The notes under the pieces were generated by a model, which searched no databases, was not told the DNA's origin, and worked only from the letters and a program-made list of their open reading frames with translations. 52,852 bases of DNA from an uncultured Clostridia bacterium (GTDB lineage Bacteria; Bacillota; Clostridia; Christensenellales; Pumilibacteraceae): contig CAKQDN010000010.1 of NCBI GenBank assembly GCA_934229275.1, forward strand, positions 1 to 52,852. The letters run 5' to 3'. Shown piece by piece: positions 6,063 through 15,096 of this stretch (positions are counted from its first letter, which is position 1; the number at the start of each line of letters is the position of its first letter). Both the position numbers and the translations under genes were made by a program.

Positions 6063-7358
6063 ATGAGCACGATAGTCGCGCAGTCAACTCCGCCGATAGC
6101 CTCGGCGATTTCTATAATCAGATTAAGCGGAGAAAACGCTTTGCCGCTCGTAAAAGCCGTGTTTTCGGGTTTTAAAGGCGAAGTCAAGCCGAGATTTATG
6201 TATTTCGGCAGGCTGGACACCGGTAAAATCCGCGACGATTGCATGTGCGCGTACTTCTGCGCTCCGCATTCGTACACCGGCGAGGACATGGCGGAAATCT
6301 ATTGCCACGGTTCGGTTGCCGTGTGCAGGGGCATAATCGAATATTTTCTCTCTGCAGGCGCCGTTATGGCGGAGAGGGGAGAGTTCACGCGACGCGCGTT
6401 CGAAAACGGTAAACTCGACCTTACCGAGTCGGAAGCGGTGATTGACCTTATAAACGCTCAGTCAGAAGCCGAAGCGAGAAGCGCGTACGAGCAACTCGGC
6501 GGTGCGCTCTCGCAGAAAATAGGCGAACTGCAACGCTCCGTCACGACGCTTATCGCTCGCAACGAGGCGGCTATCGATTACCCCGAAGAGGATGTCGAGG
6601 AGATGACAGCCGGCATTATCCGTGGCGAAGTGGTCGAACTTATCGATAAACTCACCGCGCTTAAAAACTCGTACGATTCGGGCAAAATCATGCGCTCGGG
6701 CGTTAAAGTCGCAATCGTCGGTCAGCCGAACGCCGGTAAAAGCATGCTGCTCAACCGGCTTCTCGGCTACGAACGCAGCATAGTAAGTTCGGTTGCCGGA
6801 ACGACGCGCGATTACGTCGAAGAGAGTTTTCTGCTCCGCGACATCCGGTTCGTGCTTGTGGACACCGCAGGCGTGCGCGAAGCCGACGACGTTGTCGAAA
6901 AAATGGGCGTTAAACGTTCGCTCGACGTCATTAACGCAGCCGATATTATTCTTTCGGTTGCCGCCCCCGACGGAGAATTCCTCTGCCGCGACGACAAACG
7001 CTCGCTGTTCGTCGAGAATAAAAGCGATTTAAGCAAGGGTACGCGCGGTTTTGCCGTCAATATAAGCGCACTTACGGGTGACGGGCTGGAAGAACTCAAA
7101 TCCGTTCTGTACGAAAAGGCGCGCTCGCTGTCCGCTTCCGGCATGGGTACGATAAACAATCTTCGTCACCTGCAAGCGGTCGAAAACGCGCTGTCCGCCG
7201 CAACCCGTGCGCTGTCCGCCATAGATAATCGGCTCCCTCCCGACCTCATCGGCGACGACCTCATGTGCGTTTATCGCGCGCTCGGCAGCATCACCGGAAT
7301 CACGAGCAGCGACGAGATTGTGGGAGAGATATTTGCTCGGTTTTGCGTCGGCAAGTAA
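6063..7358 (+). CDS. mnmE: tRNA modification GTPase MnmE (TrmE)
   Basis: 431 residues, slightly short for the family. With MnmG it installs the carboxymethylaminomethyl group on U34 of certain tRNAs. The N-terminal tetrahydrofolate-binding domain starts STIVAQSTPPIASAISIIRLSG and includes YTGEDMAEI and RGEFTRRAFENGKLDLTE. The GTPase domain is inserted in a helical domain: G1 GQPNAGKS near 219-226, G2/K-loop VAGTTRDY, G3 DTAG, G4 NKSD. The C-terminus ends in FCVGK, carrying the conserved catalytic cysteine motif. It follows the DUF975-type gene by 8 bp. The spacing from rsmG suggests a rearranged version of the common mnmE-mnmG-rsmG cluster. Confidence 0.97.
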   Translation: MSTIVAQSTPPIASAISIIRLSGENALPLVKAVFSGFKGEVKPRFMYFGRLDTGKIRDDCMCAYFCAPHSYTGEDMAEIYCHGSVAVCRGIIEYFLSAGAVMAERGEFTRRAFENGKLDLTESEAVIDLINAQSEAEARSAYEQLGGALSQKIGELQRSVTTLIARNEAAIDYPEEDVEEMTAGIIRGEVVELIDKLTALKNSYDSGKIMRSGVKVAIVGQPNAGKSMLLNRLLGYERSIVSSVAGTTRDYVEESFLLRDIRFVLVDTAGVREADDVVEKMGVKRSLDVINAADIILSVAAPDGEFLCRDDKRSLFVENKSDLSKGTRGFAVNISALTGDGLEELKSVLYEKARSLSASGMGTINNLRHLQAVENALSAATRALSAIDNRLPPDLIGDDLMCVYRALGSITGITSSDEIVGEIFARFCVGK

Positions 7359-7450
7359 ATTTGCCAAATAGCGGCACATCTTCGGGCTACGTGCGATGTT
7401 TGCGCGGCAATCACGTACAGGTAGTACGCTCATGCCTTGCAAAATCGCCT

Positions 7451-7633
7451 GTTGCCCGAATCTGCACCACTCTTTGACAAATTTGCGTACTCACTCACGT
7501 CTCGCGTCCGCGCCTGTTGCAAAAATCTGCATCATTCTTTGCACTCTCAGTAAGTGTGCTGCGGTTGCCCGAATCTGCACCACTCTTTGACAAATTTGAG
7601 TACTTACTCACGTCTCGCGTCCGCGCCTGTTGC
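7451..7633. repeat. Direct repeat of 70 bp, two copies plus fragments
   Basis: 7451-7520 and 7564-7633 are 70-bp copies differing at two positions; both run from GTTGCCCGAATCTGCACC to GCGTCCGCGCCTGTTGC. The 43 bp between them hold a degenerate partial copy (ATCTGCATCATTCTTTG near 7525-7541). Short frames across it do not keep the codon preferences of real neighbours, so it appears non-coding. Confidence 0.85.
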
Positions 7634-7650
7634 CCCGTACTTTTTTGAAA

Positions 7651-7928
7651 AAAAGTAGGCAAAAAACTTTTGAGTTGATGTGCTTGGTAAACGCACTCTT
7701 GACTTCTTATTGTAGGGACAGGCGTCCGTTGGCTGTCCGTTCACTTTTTGAAAAAAGCAGGCAAAAAACTTTTAAGTTTTTGGATAGCGTGGTAGGCACA
7801 CTTTTGACCTTTTTAATAACACACGTTATCGGGAGGGGGAACCCCTCCCCTACAAGGCGAACATAGTTTGGTGCGTTAAAACAGACCTTTTTAAAGCCTC
7901 CTTTTGGCAAAGGGAGCCTTTAGGTAAG
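7651..7928. repeat. Composite repeat, copy 3
   Basis: Block A (about 7651-7700), block B (7710-7739, same 30 bp as the right end of the 4025-4213 element but inverted), a second diverged block A (about 7745-7810), block D inverted (7829-7854, GGGAGGGGGAACCCCTCCCC), and a GCCTCCTTTTGGC hairpin-like tail near 7893-7918. No gene is visible in 7359-8022. Confidence 0.7.
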
Positions 7929-8022
7929 ATCGATTGGTTGGAAATAAATGCACTGTTTATCTTATATTTGCAGGGGCGCGACTATGAGTATTAAATCACT
8001 AAAACCTTAAAAGGAAACGTCA

Positions 8023-8493
8023 ATGGAAGGAAACGTAATAGCCACAAACAAAAAGGCAAGATTCGAATATTTCATCGAGGAGACTTACGAAGCGGGCATA
8101 ACGCTTGTCGGCTGCGAAGTCAAGTCGGCGCGCGCCGGTAACGTAAACCTTGCCGACAGTTTCTGCTTTTTCGAAAACGGCGAACTGCTGCTTAAAAACT
8201 GTTACGTCGCGGCGTACGAGCAAGGCTCTTATAACAACGTGGACGTCCGAAGAGATCGCAAACTGCTGATGCACAAGCAGGAACTGCGCCGTCTTTACGG
8301 AAAAATCAAGGAAAAAGGCTACACGCTCGTTCCGATAAAAATGTACTTCAAAAACTCGCTTGTCAAGGTCGAACTGGGCTTGGGTAAGGGTAAAAAACAA
8401 TACGATAAGAAGCAAACTACGCGCGAACGCGACATAAAACGGTCGGCAGAGCGCGATATAGCGGCGATGAAGCGTTCGAAACGCATAATCTGA
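8023..8493 (+). CDS. smpB: SsrA-binding protein SmpB
   Basis: 156 residues, the usual length. SmpB binds tmRNA and delivers it to stalled ribosomes for trans-translation. Diagnostic blocks are VIATNKKARFEYFIEETYEAG at the N-terminus, EVKSARAGNVNLADS, the central LVPIKMYFKN, and VELGLGKGKKQYDKKQTTRERD before a lysine-rich C-terminal tail that normally enters the decoding centre. A GGA sequence 8 bp upstream and position after the repeat region support ATG 8023. It is followed 10 bp later by dnaX. No tmRNA gene was found beside it. Its common partners secG and rnr are about 7 kb downstream. Confidence 0.97.
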   Translation: MEGNVIATNKKARFEYFIEETYEAGITLVGCEVKSARAGNVNLADSFCFFENGELLLKNCYVAAYEQGSYNNVDVRRDRKLLMHKQELRRLYGKIKEKGYTLVPIKMYFKNSLVKVELGLGKGKKQYDKKQTTRERDIKRSAERDIAAMKRSKRII

Positions 8494-8503
8494 CGGAGGG
8501 AAA

Positions 8504-10039
8504 ATGTCGGTTTTATACAGAAAATACCGCCCGGAAAAATTCGACGACGTCGTGGGTCAAGCCAACGTCACCGAGGCGCTTAAAAATCAGATAATCAAGG
8601 GCAGAGTGGGGCACGCATATCTTTTCACCGGCAGCCGCGGAACGGGTAAAACGACCTGCGCCAAGATTTTTGCCCGTGCGATCAACTGCCTGCATCCCGA
8701 AAACGGCTCGCCGTGCGGAAAATGCGAAGTGTGCCGCAGTCTTAAAAGCGCGGATTGCGTGGATATTATCGAAATGGACGCCGCTTCCAACAACGGCGTG
8801 GATGAAATCCGCGAAATACGCGAAAAGGTCAAATACGCGCCTGCGGTGGCAAAGAAAAAAGTGTATATTATCGATGAAGCGCACATGCTCACGTCCGGAG
8901 CGTTCAACGCTCTTCTTAAAACGCTCGAAGAGCCACCCGAACACGTCGTTTTCATACTCGCGACCACGGAAGCGAACAAACTGCCGCAGACCATTCTGTC
9001 GCGATGCATGCGTTTCGATTTCCGCCTTATCCCCACCGATCGGATTTACGATCTCGTCAAAAAAGTATACGACGAAGAGGGCGCGACTTACGAGGACGCA
9101 GCCGTCCGTCTTATCGCAAAAGCGGGCGAAGGCTCGGCGCGCGACGCTTTGTCGATTGCCGACCGCTGTCTGTCCGCAGGCGAAAAAGTGACCTACGAAG
9201 AGGTTGCCGACGTTCTGGGCGTAAGCGGCTGGGAGACCATGTCGAAAATGCTTTCCGAAATTAACGACGGAAACGTGGGCGCGGCGCTCGTCACGCTCGA
9301 CGAACTTATCGCGACCGGTAAAAGCGTCGGTCTTATCGCAAAGGAACTGACTTCCTACGCGCGCGACGTACTCGCCGTGCGTTCGGGCGGAAAAGCGTCG
9401 GTCGTAGCCGGCGAGGACAAACTCGCCGCACTCGAAGCGGACGCGGCAAAATACTCGGCGGACATTTTAATAACCGTTATGAACACGTTCTCGTCGCTCG
9501 ACGCGTCCATCCGCTATTCGGTAAGTCCGAGAATAGTACTCGAATGTGCGCTCGTTTCGGCGTGCAGACTGCTCGGAAGCGACTATTCGGCGTTTGCCGA
9601 GCGACTTGCAAGGGTCGAGAAAAAACTGGACGCTATCGAAAAGGGCGGAGTGCAGTTGTCTAGTGCCGTGCGGCACGAGGCTGTTCAGGCTTCGGAGCAG
9701 AAGAGTTCCGCATTACCTCGCGACGCGTTTTCGTGCTGGGGCAAAGCGGTGACTTACCTTCGCAGAAACGAAAGCATGGTGGTGTTCAGCGTTGCAGGCG
9801 AGCAGAGCGACGTCGAAATGAAAGGCGACACGCTCGTCGTGTACGCAAGCGACGACGATTCGTTTATGACGCTTTCCACACCCGAAGCGACCGAGGCATT
9901 GTCGCGTGCGGCTGCGTTTATTCACCCGGATCTAAAAATAGCGGTGGAAAAACGCGCGCAGAAAGTGGACATGGACAACGAAATAGCACGCATCAAGGCG
10001 ATTGCCGGCAATGCGAAAATCAACGTAAATAAGCGTTAA
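8504..10039 (+). CDS. dnaX: DNA polymerase III subunits gamma and tau
   Basis: 511 residues. It is the ATPase motor of the clamp loader that places the sliding clamp on DNA. Visible motifs: Walker A GSRGTGKTTCAK near 43-54, a zinc-binding set of four cysteines (about 63-82, ending CGKCEVC), Walker B region YIIDEAHML near 120, the SRC motif LSRCMRF near 165, and sensor 2 GSARDALS near 205. The C-terminal part (about 380-511) is the diverged tau-like region. It is the first of the common dnaX-ybaB-recR cluster. Confidence 0.97.
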   Translation: MSVLYRKYRPEKFDDVVGQANVTEALKNQIIKGRVGHAYLFTGSRGTGKTTCAKIFARAINCLHPENGSPCGKCEVCRSLKSADCVDIIEMDAASNNGVDEIREIREKVKYAPAVAKKKVYIIDEAHMLTSGAFNALLKTLEEPPEHVVFILATTEANKLPQTILSRCMRFDFRLIPTDRIYDLVKKVYDEEGATYEDAAVRLIAKAGEGSARDALSIADRCLSAGEKVTYEEVADVLGVSGWETMSKMLSEINDGNVGAALVTLDELIATGKSVGLIAKELTSYARDVLAVRSGGKASVVAGEDKLAALEADAAKYSADILITVMNTFSSLDASIRYSVSPRIVLECALVSACRLLGSDYSAFAERLARVEKKLDAIEKGGVQLSSAVRHEAVQASEQKSSALPRDAFSCWGKAVTYLRRNESMVVFSVAGEQSDVEMKGDTLVVYASDDDSFMTLSTPEATEALSRAAAFIHPDLKIAVEKRAQKVDMDNEIARIKAIAGNAKINVNKR

Positions 10040-10106
10040 GCGCAGTGATAAGCGGCGTTTTACGAATATAAAATTAAAAATAATATTATAAGGAGATATA
10101 AAAACT

Positions 10107-10430
10107 ATGGCATACGGCGGAAGAGGATTCGGCGGAGGAATGAACATGCAGGCGCTCATGAAACAGGCGCAGCAGATGCAGGAGCAACTCAAAAAGGCTC
10201 AGGAAGAATTGAAGGAAAGCGAGTTTATCGGCTCTGCCGGCGGAATGGTCAACGTCACCGTTTCGGGCGCGAAAGAGGTGCTTGCCGTTTCCATTAAGCC
10301 CGAAGCGATCGACCCCGACGACATCGAAATGCTCGAAGATCTCATAACGGCTGCGGTGAACGACGCGCTAAACAAAGTAGCCGAAAAAGAACACGAACTC
10401 ATGCCTAATATGGGCGGACTGGGACTGTAA
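10107..10430 (+). CDS. ybaB: Nucleoid-associated protein, YbaB/EbfC family
   Basis: 107 residues. Small dimeric DNA-binding protein of the bacterial nucleoid, nearly always between dnaX and recR as here. The sequence shows a Gly/Met-rich start, a helix MKQAQQMQEQLKKAQEEL, the strand block GMVNVTVSGAKEVLAVSIKPEA, and a C-terminal helix LEDLITAAVNDALNKV followed by a Gly/Met-rich tail. AGGAG lies upstream of ATG 10107. Its stop TAA shares one base with the recR ATG (TAATG), implying translational coupling. Confidence 0.96.
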   Translation: MAYGGRGFGGGMNMQALMKQAQQMQEQLKKAQEELKESEFIGSAGGMVNVTVSGAKEVLAVSIKPEAIDPDDIEMLEDLITAAVNDALNKVAEKEHELMPNMGGLGL

Positions 10431-11014
10431 TGAATCAGCCCGAGTGTATCGAAAGGCTGGCTAACGAGTTCAGCAAACTGCCGGGAGTCGGCAAAAAAAC
10501 GGCTCAGCGTTACGCATACGCCGTCGTGGAGTGGGACAAAAATCAAGCCGCCGCGCTGTCTGACGCCATTGCGGAAGTCAAGGAAAAAGTCGGCAAATGC
10601 GAAGTGTGCGGCAACTACTCGGAAACGCCGGTGTGCGACATCTGCTTAAAGCGCGATAAGAGCGTTATCTGCGTGGTCAGTTACCCCAAAGACGTGCTTG
10701 CGATGGAAAGAGTGAGCGGTTTTTCGGGCGTTTACCACGTCCTCGGCGGCGTTATAAGCCCCATAGACGGCGTGTTCGAAGACGACCTCAACATCGCGGG
10801 TCTTATTAAAAGGCTGGACGGCGTGCGTGAAGTCATTATCGCAACAAACTCCGACGTCAAGGGCGAAGCGACCGCCTACACGGTTGCAAAGCGCGTAAAA
10901 GAAGCCGGCGTGAAGGTAACTCGTCTTGCACAGGGAATAAGTATGGGCAGCGAAGTCGAATACGCGGACGAGGCGACTCTCGCGCGTGCGATTCAGTCGC
11001 GTACCGAAATGTAA
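10430..11014 (+). CDS. recR: Recombination protein RecR
   Basis: 194 residues, typical length. RecR acts with RecO and RecF to load RecA at gaps in DNA. The N-terminal helix-hairpin-helix is LPGVGKKTAQRYA (about 17-29). The zinc finger is C-x2-C then C-x2-C (CEVCGNYSETPVCDIC, about 57-72). The Toprim domain shows VVSYPKDVLAME and YHVLGGVISPIDG, and the C-terminal Walker-B-like segment is TRLAQGISMGSEVEYAD. The start overlaps ybaB by one base. Confidence 0.97.
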   Translation: MNQPECIERLANEFSKLPGVGKKTAQRYAYAVVEWDKNQAAALSDAIAEVKEKVGKCEVCGNYSETPVCDICLKRDKSVICVVSYPKDVLAMERVSGFSGVYHVLGGVISPIDGVFEDDLNIAGLIKRLDGVREVIIATNSDVKGEATAYTVAKRVKEAGVKVTRLAQGISMGSEVEYADEATLARAIQSRTEM

Positions 11015-11027
11015 TAAGGATAAAATC

Positions 11028-11861
11028 ATGAATTTCGACAAAAGCATTTTCGAAAATAAAAAGGCAATTTCTCACCCGTTTATAGCGGCTCACAGAGGAG
11101 TCAGCGGAGCGAATATTCCGTGCAACACTCTGCTCGCTCAGAAAATAGCGGTAAATCAGGGTGCGGACGTCGTGGAAATAGACGTTACCAAAAGCCGCGA
11201 CGGCGAATACTTCTGCTTTCATCCGGGCATGGAACCGGTGTTCCTAAAGTGCGGAAAATATATTCCCGACATGACCGCGGAAGATGTTAAACGCACACCT
11301 CTTCTCAATCAGGACGAGGTCGAAACGCACTACCGCGTTCCTCTGCTTAAAGACGTTTTCGCCCTGCTTAAAGACAAAGTTTATATAAACGTGGACAAGT
11401 ACTGGGAGGACGTCGAGGGCATAACGCGCGTCATCCGCGAGTGCGGCGTGGAAAAGCAGGTCATCGTAAAAACGCCGATAGAGGACGAATACTTCGCTCT
11501 CGTCGAAAAATATGCGCCCGACTTCATGTACATGGGCATGGCTCGCCACACCGACGACGTTACCGACAGGTTGCTCGCTCGTAACATTAACTATATCGGA
11601 ATCGAAGCCCTGTTCGATAGTTTTGACGACGACGTCGCAAGTGAAAAGTACATTTCGTCCATGCACGAAAAAGGACTTTTAGTGTGGGGCAATTCCATAC
11701 TCTACAACGAAAAAGACATAATTTCCGCCGGACTTACCGACGACGCCGCGCTCGAAAGCGGTGACGGAAGCAGTTGGAAAAAACTCGCCGAAATGAAATT
11801 CGACTTCATCCAGACCGATTGGGTGTCGGAAGTCGTAAAAGCACTCGGCATTAAAAAATAA
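11028..11861 (+). CDS. Glycerophosphodiester phosphodiesterase family protein
   Basis: 277 residues. The family cleaves glycerophosphodiesters to glycerol 3-phosphate and an alcohol. Signature residues are present: HRG (AAHRGVSG near 18-25) with an asparagine two residues before the PCNT segment, the metal-binding glutamate and aspartate in VVEIDVT, and the second histidine in CFHPGM. A triosephosphate isomerase-barrel pattern continues to FIQTDWVSEV near the C-terminus. The frame is open back to 10986, inside recR, but ATG 11028 with AAGGA at 11016-11020 is the better start. No signal peptide is seen, so a cytoplasmic location is likely. Substrate is unknown. Confidence 0.85.
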   Translation: MNFDKSIFENKKAISHPFIAAHRGVSGANIPCNTLLAQKIAVNQGADVVEIDVTKSRDGEYFCFHPGMEPVFLKCGKYIPDMTAEDVKRTPLLNQDEVETHYRVPLLKDVFALLKDKVYINVDKYWEDVEGITRVIRECGVEKQVIVKTPIEDEYFALVEKYAPDFMYMGMARHTDDVTDRLLARNINYIGIEALFDSFDDDVASEKYISSMHEKGLLVWGNSILYNEKDIISAGLTDDAALESGDGSSWKKLAEMKFDFIQTDWVSEVVKALGIKK

Positions 11862-11914
11862 TAGCAATATAATCCGATCGGCGTGATTTTTGCGTCGAAA
11901 ATTAAGGAGAACGT

Positions 11915-13276
11915 ATGAAAATTATCGTGGCAGGATGCGGAAACGTCGGCATAAACGTCGTTAAAAGCCTTGCGAAAGAAGGTCATTCCATTACGGCAAT
12001 CGACGTGAGCGAGGAAAGGCTGGAAGAAGTGGCGGACTATTACGACGCCACGGGAGTAAACGGCAGCGCGTCGCTTATAGAAACGCTTAAATCCGCCGAA
12101 GCGGACAAAGCGGATTTGTTTATCGCGTCCATGACTTCGGACGAGATGAATATTCTTTGCTGCAATCTCGCAAAGTACGTCGGAGCGAAAGCAACCGCCG
12201 CGCGTCTTCGCAACCCGGACTATTCGGAGCAAGCCGAGGACATGATGAAAGCGTTGTCGCTCGACTTCTACGTCAACCCCGAATACGAACTCGCATGCGA
12301 AATCGCGCGCAAACTCAAATATCCCGGAGCGGACGGCGTCGAAGACATCGTTCGCGGAAAAGCCGAACTCATCACCGTGACGCTGCCCGAAAGTTGTCCG
12401 CTCGTCGGTAAAAAACTGATGGAAGCAATGTCGGTAAGCCGCGCGCAAGGACTGGTCTGCGTTGTGGAACGCGGCGAAAAAGTGCTTATTCCTCGCGGTA
12501 ATTTCGTGTTCGAAGCCGGCGACAAGATCAGTTTTGCCGCAACGCCCAAAAACAGCGAGATTTTTCTGCGCGACATAGGTATGTACCGCAATCGTCCGTC
12601 GTATGTGGTTATAGCAGGCGGCGGAGCGACCACGCACTACCTCGCCGAAGCGCTCACCAAAATGAACATTCGCGTCAAAATCATGAATTCGTCGCAGGAA
12701 GAGTGCGAAAAACTCCGCCTCGAACTGCCCGAAAGCGTAACCGTGGTCAAGGGCAAAGCCGGCGAAGAGGAAGTTTTCGAGGAAGAAGGACTGGATAAAG
12801 CCGACGCCATAGTGCTGCTCGGAAAAGCCGACGAGGAAAACATTCTCATTTCGCTGTTTGCGCGCACTTATAAAGTTTCGATTATAATAACCAAAGTTCA
12901 GAACGAAACCAACCGCAGACTGTTGCAGGAAGTAAATATGGGTACGGTTATGTCGCCCGACAGAACGGCGGCTACCATACTCATCAAGTACGCCCGCGCG
13001 CTCAGCGTGTCGGGAAAACGCAGCAAACTCATAAAACTGTACAACATCGACGACAAAGCCGAAGCGGTCACGTTCAACGTGGGCGACGAAAAGCGCGTAG
13101 CCGGCAAAAAAGTGCGCGAAATAGCGTTCAAAAAATCTATTCTGTGCGCGTGCATAGTGCGCGGAAAGGAAATCATCATTCCTTACGGCGATACGGTCGT
13201 TGAGCAAGGCGACCTTATCATGCTGGTTTCCGCAGACGATAAACTAACCACGCTCGAGGAAGCGCTCGAAAGATGA
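11915..13276 (+). CDS. trkA: Potassium uptake regulatory protein TrkA
   Basis: 453 residues, the full-length two-RCK form. It is the cytoplasmic NAD(H)- or nucleotide-binding gating subunit of the Trk potassium channel. The first Rossmann domain opens with GCGNVG (8-13) and the acidic end IDVSEE; the second starts near 232 with IAGGGATTHYLAEAL. TrkA-C domains lie between (about 140-215) and at the C-terminus (about 370-450, ending GDLIMLVSADDKL). AAGGAG precedes ATG 11915. The stop overlaps trkH by four bases (ATGA). Confidence 0.95.
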   Translation: MKIIVAGCGNVGINVVKSLAKEGHSITAIDVSEERLEEVADYYDATGVNGSASLIETLKSAEADKADLFIASMTSDEMNILCCNLAKYVGAKATAARLRNPDYSEQAEDMMKALSLDFYVNPEYELACEIARKLKYPGADGVEDIVRGKAELITVTLPESCPLVGKKLMEAMSVSRAQGLVCVVERGEKVLIPRGNFVFEAGDKISFAATPKNSEIFLRDIGMYRNRPSYVVIAGGGATTHYLAEALTKMNIRVKIMNSSQEECEKLRLELPESVTVVKGKAGEEEVFEEEGLDKADAIVLLGKADEENILISLFARTYKVSIIITKVQNETNRRLLQEVNMGTVMSPDRTAATILIKYARALSVSGKRSKLIKLYNIDDKAEAVTFNVGDEKRVAGKKVREIAFKKSILCACIVRGKEIIIPYGDTVVEQGDLIMLVSADDKLTTLEEALER

Positions 13277-14712
13277 ACTATAAAGTCGTTTTCCACACAA
13301 TAGGCAAGATATTGAAAATACTCGCGTGCCTGCTCATCGTGCCGCTCGTCGTCGCAATCGCATACAGAGAGGACAGATTAGTGTTCCTGTCGCACGTCGC
13401 AACGATATTATTGTCGGCGGCTCTCGGCAACGCTTTATGCTCGATTAAAACGCCCGAAACCAAAATGCACGCGCGCGACGGACTGGTTACGACCGGTCTT
13501 ACCTGGATAATAATGTCGCTTATCTGCGCCCTGCCGCTGTTCGTAAGCGGACACATGTCCTATCTCGACGCTCTGTTCGAAATAGTTTCGGGCTTTACGA
13601 CCACCGGTATGTCCGTTCTCAACAGCCCGATTGACCAACTTACGCATAGTCTGCTGTTTTTGCGCAGTTTTACGCACTGGATCGGCGGTATGGGCGTGCT
13701 TGTGTTCGTGCTTGCCGTGCTCCCCGATTCCAATCCGACGGCTATACACCTGATGAAACAGGAGTCGCCCGGACCTCAGGTTTCCAAACTCGTGTCCAAA
13801 GTGCGCTCGTCTGCAATGATTCTGTACGCCATTTACGTCGTCATGACGATTATAATGATTATATTCCTGCTTGCCGGCGGAATGCCCGTTTTCGACAGCG
13901 TGATAACGGCGTTCGGAACGGCAGGTACCGGCGGATTTTCGCTGTACGGCGACAGCATAGCGCACTATAAGAACAATTATATCGAAATAGTTACCGCCGT
14001 GTTCATGCTTTTGTTCGGCGTCAACTTCAACGTTTACTACCTTATTCTCATCGGCAAGGCGAAAGAGGCTTTCAAAAGCGAAGAACTCAAAGCCTATATC
14101 GTTATCGTGGCCGTTGCGATAGGTGCGATCGCGCTCAACAGCATAAGCATGTTCGGGTCGCTTACTGAAGCGCTTAAACAGGCGTTCTTCCATGTGTCGT
14201 CGGTAATAACCACGACCGGTTACACTACGGCGGATATAAACGCGTATTCGCATTTTTCCAAAGCCGTGCTGCTCGTTCTGATGTTTACGGGCGCATGTTC
14301 GGGTTCGACGTGCGGCGGTATAAAACTTATCCGCGCGCTCATAGTCGCAAAATCGGCTAAAAATAACAGTAAATCGGTCATTTCCCCACGTGAAGTCAAT
14401 TTCGTCCGAATCGACGGCAAAAAAATCGACGGCGGCGTCGTGGGTCAGACCATGGCTTTTCTCGCCGTTTACGTCATGGCGATCGCCCTCTCGACGATCG
14501 TTATCTACGCCGGAGCGGGCAAGGAAATGGAAGAGTCTTTTTCCGTCGCGATGTCCGCGGTAAGCAATATCGGCGCGCAGTTCAATTTAGAGTCGATAGG
14601 ACTGTATCCGTGGTATTGCAAAATACTTATGATATTCGACATGCTGCTCGGCAGACTGGAAGTTTTCCCGATAATAATGCTGTTCATGCCCAAAACATGG
14701 CGCAGAATTTAA
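13273..14712 (+). CDS. trkH: Potassium uptake channel subunit TrkH
   Basis: 479 residues of polytopic membrane protein. The four pseudo-repeats of the selectivity filter are visible: TTTGMSV near 112, GTAGTGGFS near 217, TTTGYTT near 315, and SNIGAQF near 418. It forms the ion-conducting pore with the cytoplasmic TrkA ring. The overlap with trkA (ATGA) indicates a two-gene operon with coupled translation. Confidence 0.95.
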   Translation: MNYKVVFHTIGKILKILACLLIVPLVVAIAYREDRLVFLSHVATILLSAALGNALCSIKTPETKMHARDGLVTTGLTWIIMSLICALPLFVSGHMSYLDALFEIVSGFTTTGMSVLNSPIDQLTHSLLFLRSFTHWIGGMGVLVFVLAVLPDSNPTAIHLMKQESPGPQVSKLVSKVRSSAMILYAIYVVMTIIMIIFLLAGGMPVFDSVITAFGTAGTGGFSLYGDSIAHYKNNYIEIVTAVFMLLFGVNFNVYYLILIGKAKEAFKSEELKAYIVIVAVAIGAIALNSISMFGSLTEALKQAFFHVSSVITTTGYTTADINAYSHFSKAVLLVLMFTGACSGSTCGGIKLIRALIVAKSAKNNSKSVISPREVNFVRIDGKKIDGGVVGQTMAFLAVYVMAIALSTIVIYAGAGKEMEESFSVAMSAVSNIGAQFNLESIGLYPWYCKILMIFDMLLGRLEVFPIIMLFMPKTWRRI

Positions 14713-14763
14713 TATAAACTTATTAAAAGCGTCATGACCGATACGAAAAAAGGAGAATACTAA

Positions 14764-15039
14764 ATGAAAATCTGGCAGATTTATCTTATTGCCGTCGCGG
14801 TTATGAGTGTAATTTCTTTTATACTTTACGCCATGGATAAGGCAAAAGCCAGGCAAAAGGCGTGGAGAACGCCCGAAAAGGTGCTGCTTCTCAGTTCGTT
14901 TTTGCTGGGCGCGCCCGGCGGCTACGCGGCAATGCTCGTTTTCCGCCACAAAACGAAGCACTGGTACTTTCATGTCGTCAACCTCGTTTCGCTCGCATTG
15001 CAGATTGCGGCATTCGTAATACTGTTCAAAATAGCGTAA
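14764..15039 (+). CDS. DUF1294 family small membrane protein
   Basis: 91 residues with hydrophobic segments at about 5-22, 38-60 and 70-90. The motif DKAKARQKAWRTPEKVLLL followed by GAPGGYAAMLVFRHKTKH is characteristic of DUF1294 proteins, whose function is unknown. AAGGAG lies 8 bp before ATG 14764. It follows trkH by 51 bp and may be part of the same transcript. Confidence 0.85.
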   Translation: MKIWQIYLIAVAVMSVISFILYAMDKAKARQKAWRTPEKVLLLSSFLLGAPGGYAAMLVFRHKTKHWYFHVVNLVSLALQIAAFVILFKIA

Positions 15040-15043
15040 TTCC

Positions 15044-15073
15044 GTATAAAAATCCTTGGATTAGCGTACAATA
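15044..15073 (+). promoter_or_regulatory. Possible sporulation-type (sigma-G-like) promoter of the spoVT-like gene
   Basis: GTATA at 15044-15048 and TACAATA at 15067-15073, separated by 18 bp. This agrees loosely with the GHATR / CATNHTA pattern of sigma-G promoters (five of seven at -10). No sigma-A -35 fits the TACAAT. Weak evidence. Confidence 0.3.
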
Positions 15074-15096
15074 ACGGCGAAACAAGGAGAAAACTT

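Noticed and set aside
7396..7590. Short protein frame across the 70-bp repeats
   Set aside because: Its frame is explained by the repeated DNA, with no ribosome site and no conserved features.
7359..8022. tmRNA (ssrA) gene beside smpB
   Set aside because: The region is filled by repeats; no tmRNA-like acceptor arm or tag-coding frame was found.
11702..13207. 501-codon reverse frame opposite trkA
   Set aside because: trkA is certain from its motifs; the antisense product is rich in H, F and V as expected from reversed GAC/AAC/GAA codons.
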